In this document: positions 13,737 through 14,899 of the stretch, one piece after another
Numbering within the stretch: the stretch's first letter is position 1
How the letters are laid out: every line of letters begins with the position of its first letter
Assembly: GCA_034928145.1 (NCBI GenBank)
Contig: JAYFPE010000002.1
Span: 1-14,899 of the forward strand
DNA length: 14,899 bases
Direction of reading: 5' to 3'
From: Pelethousia sp034928145
GTDB taxonomy: Bacteria > Bacillota > Clostridia > Christensenellales > CAG-138
The notes under the pieces: generated by a model
What the model was told of the DNA's origin: nothing
The model's input: only the letters and a program-made list of their open reading frames with translations
The model's database searches: none
Translations under genes and position numbers: made by a program

Positions 13737-13788
13737 AGGCGCCTCCTTGCTGAAGATCAGGATAGAAATGCATCGCTTTACAATTTTT

Positions 13789-13817
13789 AATGTAACGCGC
13801 CGCCAGGCCATTTGCAA
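13789..13817 (-). promoter_or_regulatory. Candidate promoter of the citDEFC-XG operon
   Basis: On the minus strand TTGCAA (-35, 13812-13817) is 17 bp from TACATT (-10, 13789-13794), with an AT-rich region downstream. Each box has 4 of 6 consensus matches, so it is a modest promoter, as expected for a regulated operon. The AT-rich stretch 13824-13876 upstream is bounded by GTTAAAA and TTTTAAC and could hold an activator site. Confidence 0.5.
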
Positions 13818-13895
13818 GCGCCCGTTAAAATATACATATATGCAAAAAAACGCGTATACAACGCCTGATTTTTAACCGTTTGCGGCCCACCGGCC

Positions 13896-13924
13896 TTGCG
13901 CCGCCCTTCGCGTTCCCTTATAAT
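13896..13924 (+). promoter_or_regulatory. Promoter of the TetR-family gene
   Basis: TTGCGC (-35, 13896-13901) is exactly 17 bp from a perfect TATAAT (-10, 13919-13924). The predicted start near 13931 is followed within a few bases by an 18-bp palindrome. The -35 is the same hexamer as in the two divergent promoters at 4289-4391. Confidence 0.75.
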
Positions 13925-13937
13925 GGAAAGAAGGGGA

Positions 13938-13955
13938 TTCGGCCAATTGGCCGAA
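13938..13955. promoter_or_regulatory. Perfect 18-bp palindrome, likely operator of the TetR-family regulator
   Basis: TTCGGCCAATTGGCCGAA is perfectly self-complementary. It lies between the -10 box of the TetR-family gene and its ribosome binding site (AAGGGGGG, up to 13970), where a bound repressor would block transcription. TetR proteins bind such palindromes as dimers, so autoregulation is the natural reading. I saw no second full copy near the cit promoter. Confidence 0.7.
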
Positions 13956-13980
13956 AGGCGACAAGGGGGGATTAATTTAT

Positions 13981-14547
13981 ATGCCGCGCAAGCATGGGGC
14001 ATACCCCAGCGTACGGGAGGCCATTCTGGCCACCGCGGCCCAGCTTTTCACCCGCCGGGGCATCCATGGCACGAGCCTGGGGGATATTGCCGAGGCGGCG
14101 GAGTTGAGCAAGGGCACGCTGTATTATTATTATCCCGCCAAGGAGGAGCTGGTGCTCACCATTGCGGAGAGTTGCCTAGCCCATTTCACAGAGGCGATAC
14201 TTGCTTGGGTAGATGGCCTCAGGCGGGAGGAGCCTGTGCGCCCGGCCTTCACCCGCCTGTTGCGCGCCCTGCGCGCGGATGAGAACAGCGCCCGGCTCTA
14301 TTTGGTGCTGCTCACCGAGTGCGCCACCGGCAATGAAGGGCTGCGCGCCCTGGCGCAGCAGCGCATGCGGGAATGGGTGGTGATGCTGGAGATGGGTACG
14401 CTCAAACTGCAATCCCGGCCGCAGCTGTTGGGCAAGCAAGCGGAGCTGTTCTTCACCCTTTTTACCGGCTGCCTCCTACAGGACTTGGCCGGCAATTATG
14501 AGATTTGTGACGATAGACTGCTGGACGCCGTGCTGCCCGGGCGATAA
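13981..14547 (+). CDS. TetR/AcrR-family transcriptional regulator
   Basis: The gene encodes 188 residues, typical for the family. The N-terminal DNA-binding domain (about 11-57) reads REAILATAAQLFTRRG, then TSLGDIAEAAELSKGTLYYYY: a classic TetR HTH with the recognition helix ending in GTLYYYYPAKEEL. The C-terminal ligand/dimer domain (about 60-188) is helical and not assignable to a ligand class. The ATG has AAGGGGGG upstream with a rather long spacer of 10 bases. It has its own promoter and a palindromic operator, and it diverges from the cit operon across 244 bp. It may control cit genes, but the operator position argues first for autoregulation. Citrate lyase operons are more often controlled by two-component CitAB or GntR-type CitI/CitO regulators, so a TetR role here would be less usual. 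Confidence 0.9.
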   Translation: MPRKHGAYPSVREAILATAAQLFTRRGIHGTSLGDIAEAAELSKGTLYYYYPAKEELVLTIAESCLAHFTEAILAWVDGLRREEPVRPAFTRLLRALRADENSARLYLVLLTECATGNEGLRALAQQRMREWVVMLEMGTLKLQSRPQLLGKQAELFFTLFTGCLLQDLAGNYEICDDRLLDAVLPGR

Positions 14548-14575
14548 AAGACAAGCAATATAGAAAATAACAAAG

Positions 14576-14600
14576 GGCGGGGCGTCTTATGAGCCCCGCC
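14576..14600 (+). terminator. GC-rich hairpin after the TetR-family gene, without a T tract
   Basis: GGCGGGGC (14576-14583) and GCCCCGCC (14593-14600) form a perfect 8-bp stem with a 9-nt loop about 28 bp past the stop codon. It is followed by TCAGAC rather than T residues, because a repeat element begins there. It looks like a terminator whose T tract was separated from it. Confidence 0.5.
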
Positions 14601-14601
14601 T

Positions 14602-14796
14602 CAGACTGTCGAAAAAGCTCAGGGGGATCGGGGGCCGCAGCACCCGGAGGCTTTAATCGTGAGCGGCGGCGTGTACGCCGCGAGCGAAAAGCCTTGCTTG
14701 CCAAGGCCTTCTCCGCATGAAACCACGACCGCGAGGTACGAGCAGTTGGTTCATGGACACTCAAAAAAGTGGCATAGCCACTTTTTTGACAGACTG
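14602..14796. repeat. MITE-like structured repeat with imperfect terminal inverted repeats
   Basis: This 195-bp element has ends CAGACTGTCGAAAAAG (14602-14617) and CTTTTTTGACAGACTG (14781-14796), which are inverted repeats matching at 14 of 16 positions. Inside are hairpins at 14666-14681 (GCGGCG/CGCCGC), 14691-14707 (GCCTTG/CAAGGC) and a strong one at the right end. No transposase or convincing ORF is present. It sits between two copies of a GC-rich hairpin that share the 17-mer TCTTATGAGCCCCGCCT (14585-14601 and 14807-14823). It resembles the non-autonomous dispersed repeats seen between genes in gut Clostridia; copy number cannot be judged from one window. Confidence 0.6.
14763..14787. terminator. 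Perfect AT-flanked hairpin inside the repeat, able to terminate both ways
   Basis: AAAAAAGTGGC (14763-14773) pairs perfectly with GCCACTTTTTT (14777-14787) around ATA. The six A/T pairs give a T tract on either strand, the form of a short bidirectional terminator. It overlaps the right terminal repeat of the element. Confidence 0.55.
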
Positions 14797-14798
14797 GG

Positions 14799-14826
14799 GC
14801 GGGACTTCTTATGAGCCCCGCCTTTT
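14799..14826 (+). terminator. Second GC-rich hairpin with T tract at the right edge of the repeat
   Basis: GGCGGG (14799-14803 region) pairs with CCCGCC (14817-14822), followed by TTTT. It shares TCTTATGAGCCCCGCCT with the hairpin at 14576-14600. It lies between two convergent genes and could serve the TetR-family transcript, or be read the other way after the partial gene at 14839. Confidence 0.5.
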
Positions 14827-14838
14827 ACGTTTTGGAGG

Positions 14839-14899
14839 TTAGTCGTTTCTCAGCCCCCGGTTCCAAAGGAAGCAAACGAGGGTGATAAGGCAAACGGCG
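14839..14899 (-). CDS. C-terminal end of a probable membrane protein (partial)
   Basis: On the minus strand an open frame enters from beyond the window and ends at TAA (14839-14841). The last residues read AVCLITLVCFLWNRGLRND: a hydrophobic stretch, then an aromatic and basic/polar tail, as at the end of a last transmembrane helix of a transporter or other membrane protein. Only about 19 residues are visible, so no family can be named. Another minus frame is also open over this short stretch but looks less protein-like. Confidence 0.45.
   Translation of the reverse strand, partial: AVCLITLVCFLWNRGLRND

Noticed and set aside
13737..13817. 27-residue extension of CitD
   Set aside because: It overlaps the candidate cit -35 and -10 boxes, and known CitD proteins begin at MxIxQPAVAGT, preceded here by AAGGAGG.
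13741..13830. A second TetR-type operator near the cit promoter
   Set aside because: Only fragments such as GGCCATTTG are present, with no palindrome matching the 18-bp site.
14462..14764. 100-residue minus-strand ORF over the repeat element and the end of the TetR-family gene
   Set aside because: It runs through the repeat's hairpins and antisense to a real gene. It looks like chance translation of a dispersed repeat.

Overview
The window looks like chromosomal DNA of a GC-rich anaerobic Firmicute of the Clostridia type. This rests on strong purine-rich ribosome binding sites, sigma-A-like promoters, intrinsic terminators, a YpsA/DUF1273-type SLOG protein, SH3b surface proteins and a citrate lyase operon. 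No rRNA, tRNA or CRISPR was seen, so I do not name a lower taxon. Base 1 lies in a run of 26 C, which may be a contig edge.

Layout. (1) 1-244: poly-C, a GC-rich hairpin and about 190 bp without a convincing gene. (2) 245-1239: a SLOG-family protein (minus strand) diverges from a small XRE-type HTH regulator (plus strand). (3) 1307-2683: an APC-superfamily amino acid permease on the minus strand. It shares a bidirectional terminator with the XRE gene and has a near-consensus promoter. (4) 2902-4119: a secreted SH3b-repeat protein (minus). (5) 4120-4455: a divergent promoter region with back-to-back TTGCGC -35 boxes inside an inverted repeat. (6) 4456-8757: a plus-strand run of an RluA-type pseudouridine synthase, a 1067-residue fusion of an EndoQ-like PHP/zinc-ribbon nuclease to a UvrD/PcrA-type helicase, and a possible 47-residue basic peptide. 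(7) 8781-13736: a tightly coupled minus-strand operon citD-citE-citF-citC-citXG. It encodes all three citrate lyase subunits, the activating ligase, and both prosthetic-group enzymes fused in one protein. (8) 13981-14547: a divergent TetR-family regulator with a perfect 18-bp palindrome between its promoter and its start. (9) 14548-14838: a structured repeat element with imperfect terminal inverted repeats, lying between two copies of a GC-rich hairpin. (10) 14839-14899: the probable C-terminus of a membrane protein that runs off the window.

How the genes work together. CitD, CitE and CitF form citrate lyase, which splits citrate to acetate and oxaloacetate. The CitG domain makes the prosthetic-group precursor, the CitX domain attaches it to CitD Ser14, and CitC acetylates its thiol. 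No citrate transporter or oxaloacetate decarboxylase lies in the window, so uptake and the next step must be encoded elsewhere. The most unusual single gene is the nuclease-helicase fusion, which suggests a one-polypeptide pathway for repair of deaminated bases. That role is inferred from domain content only.
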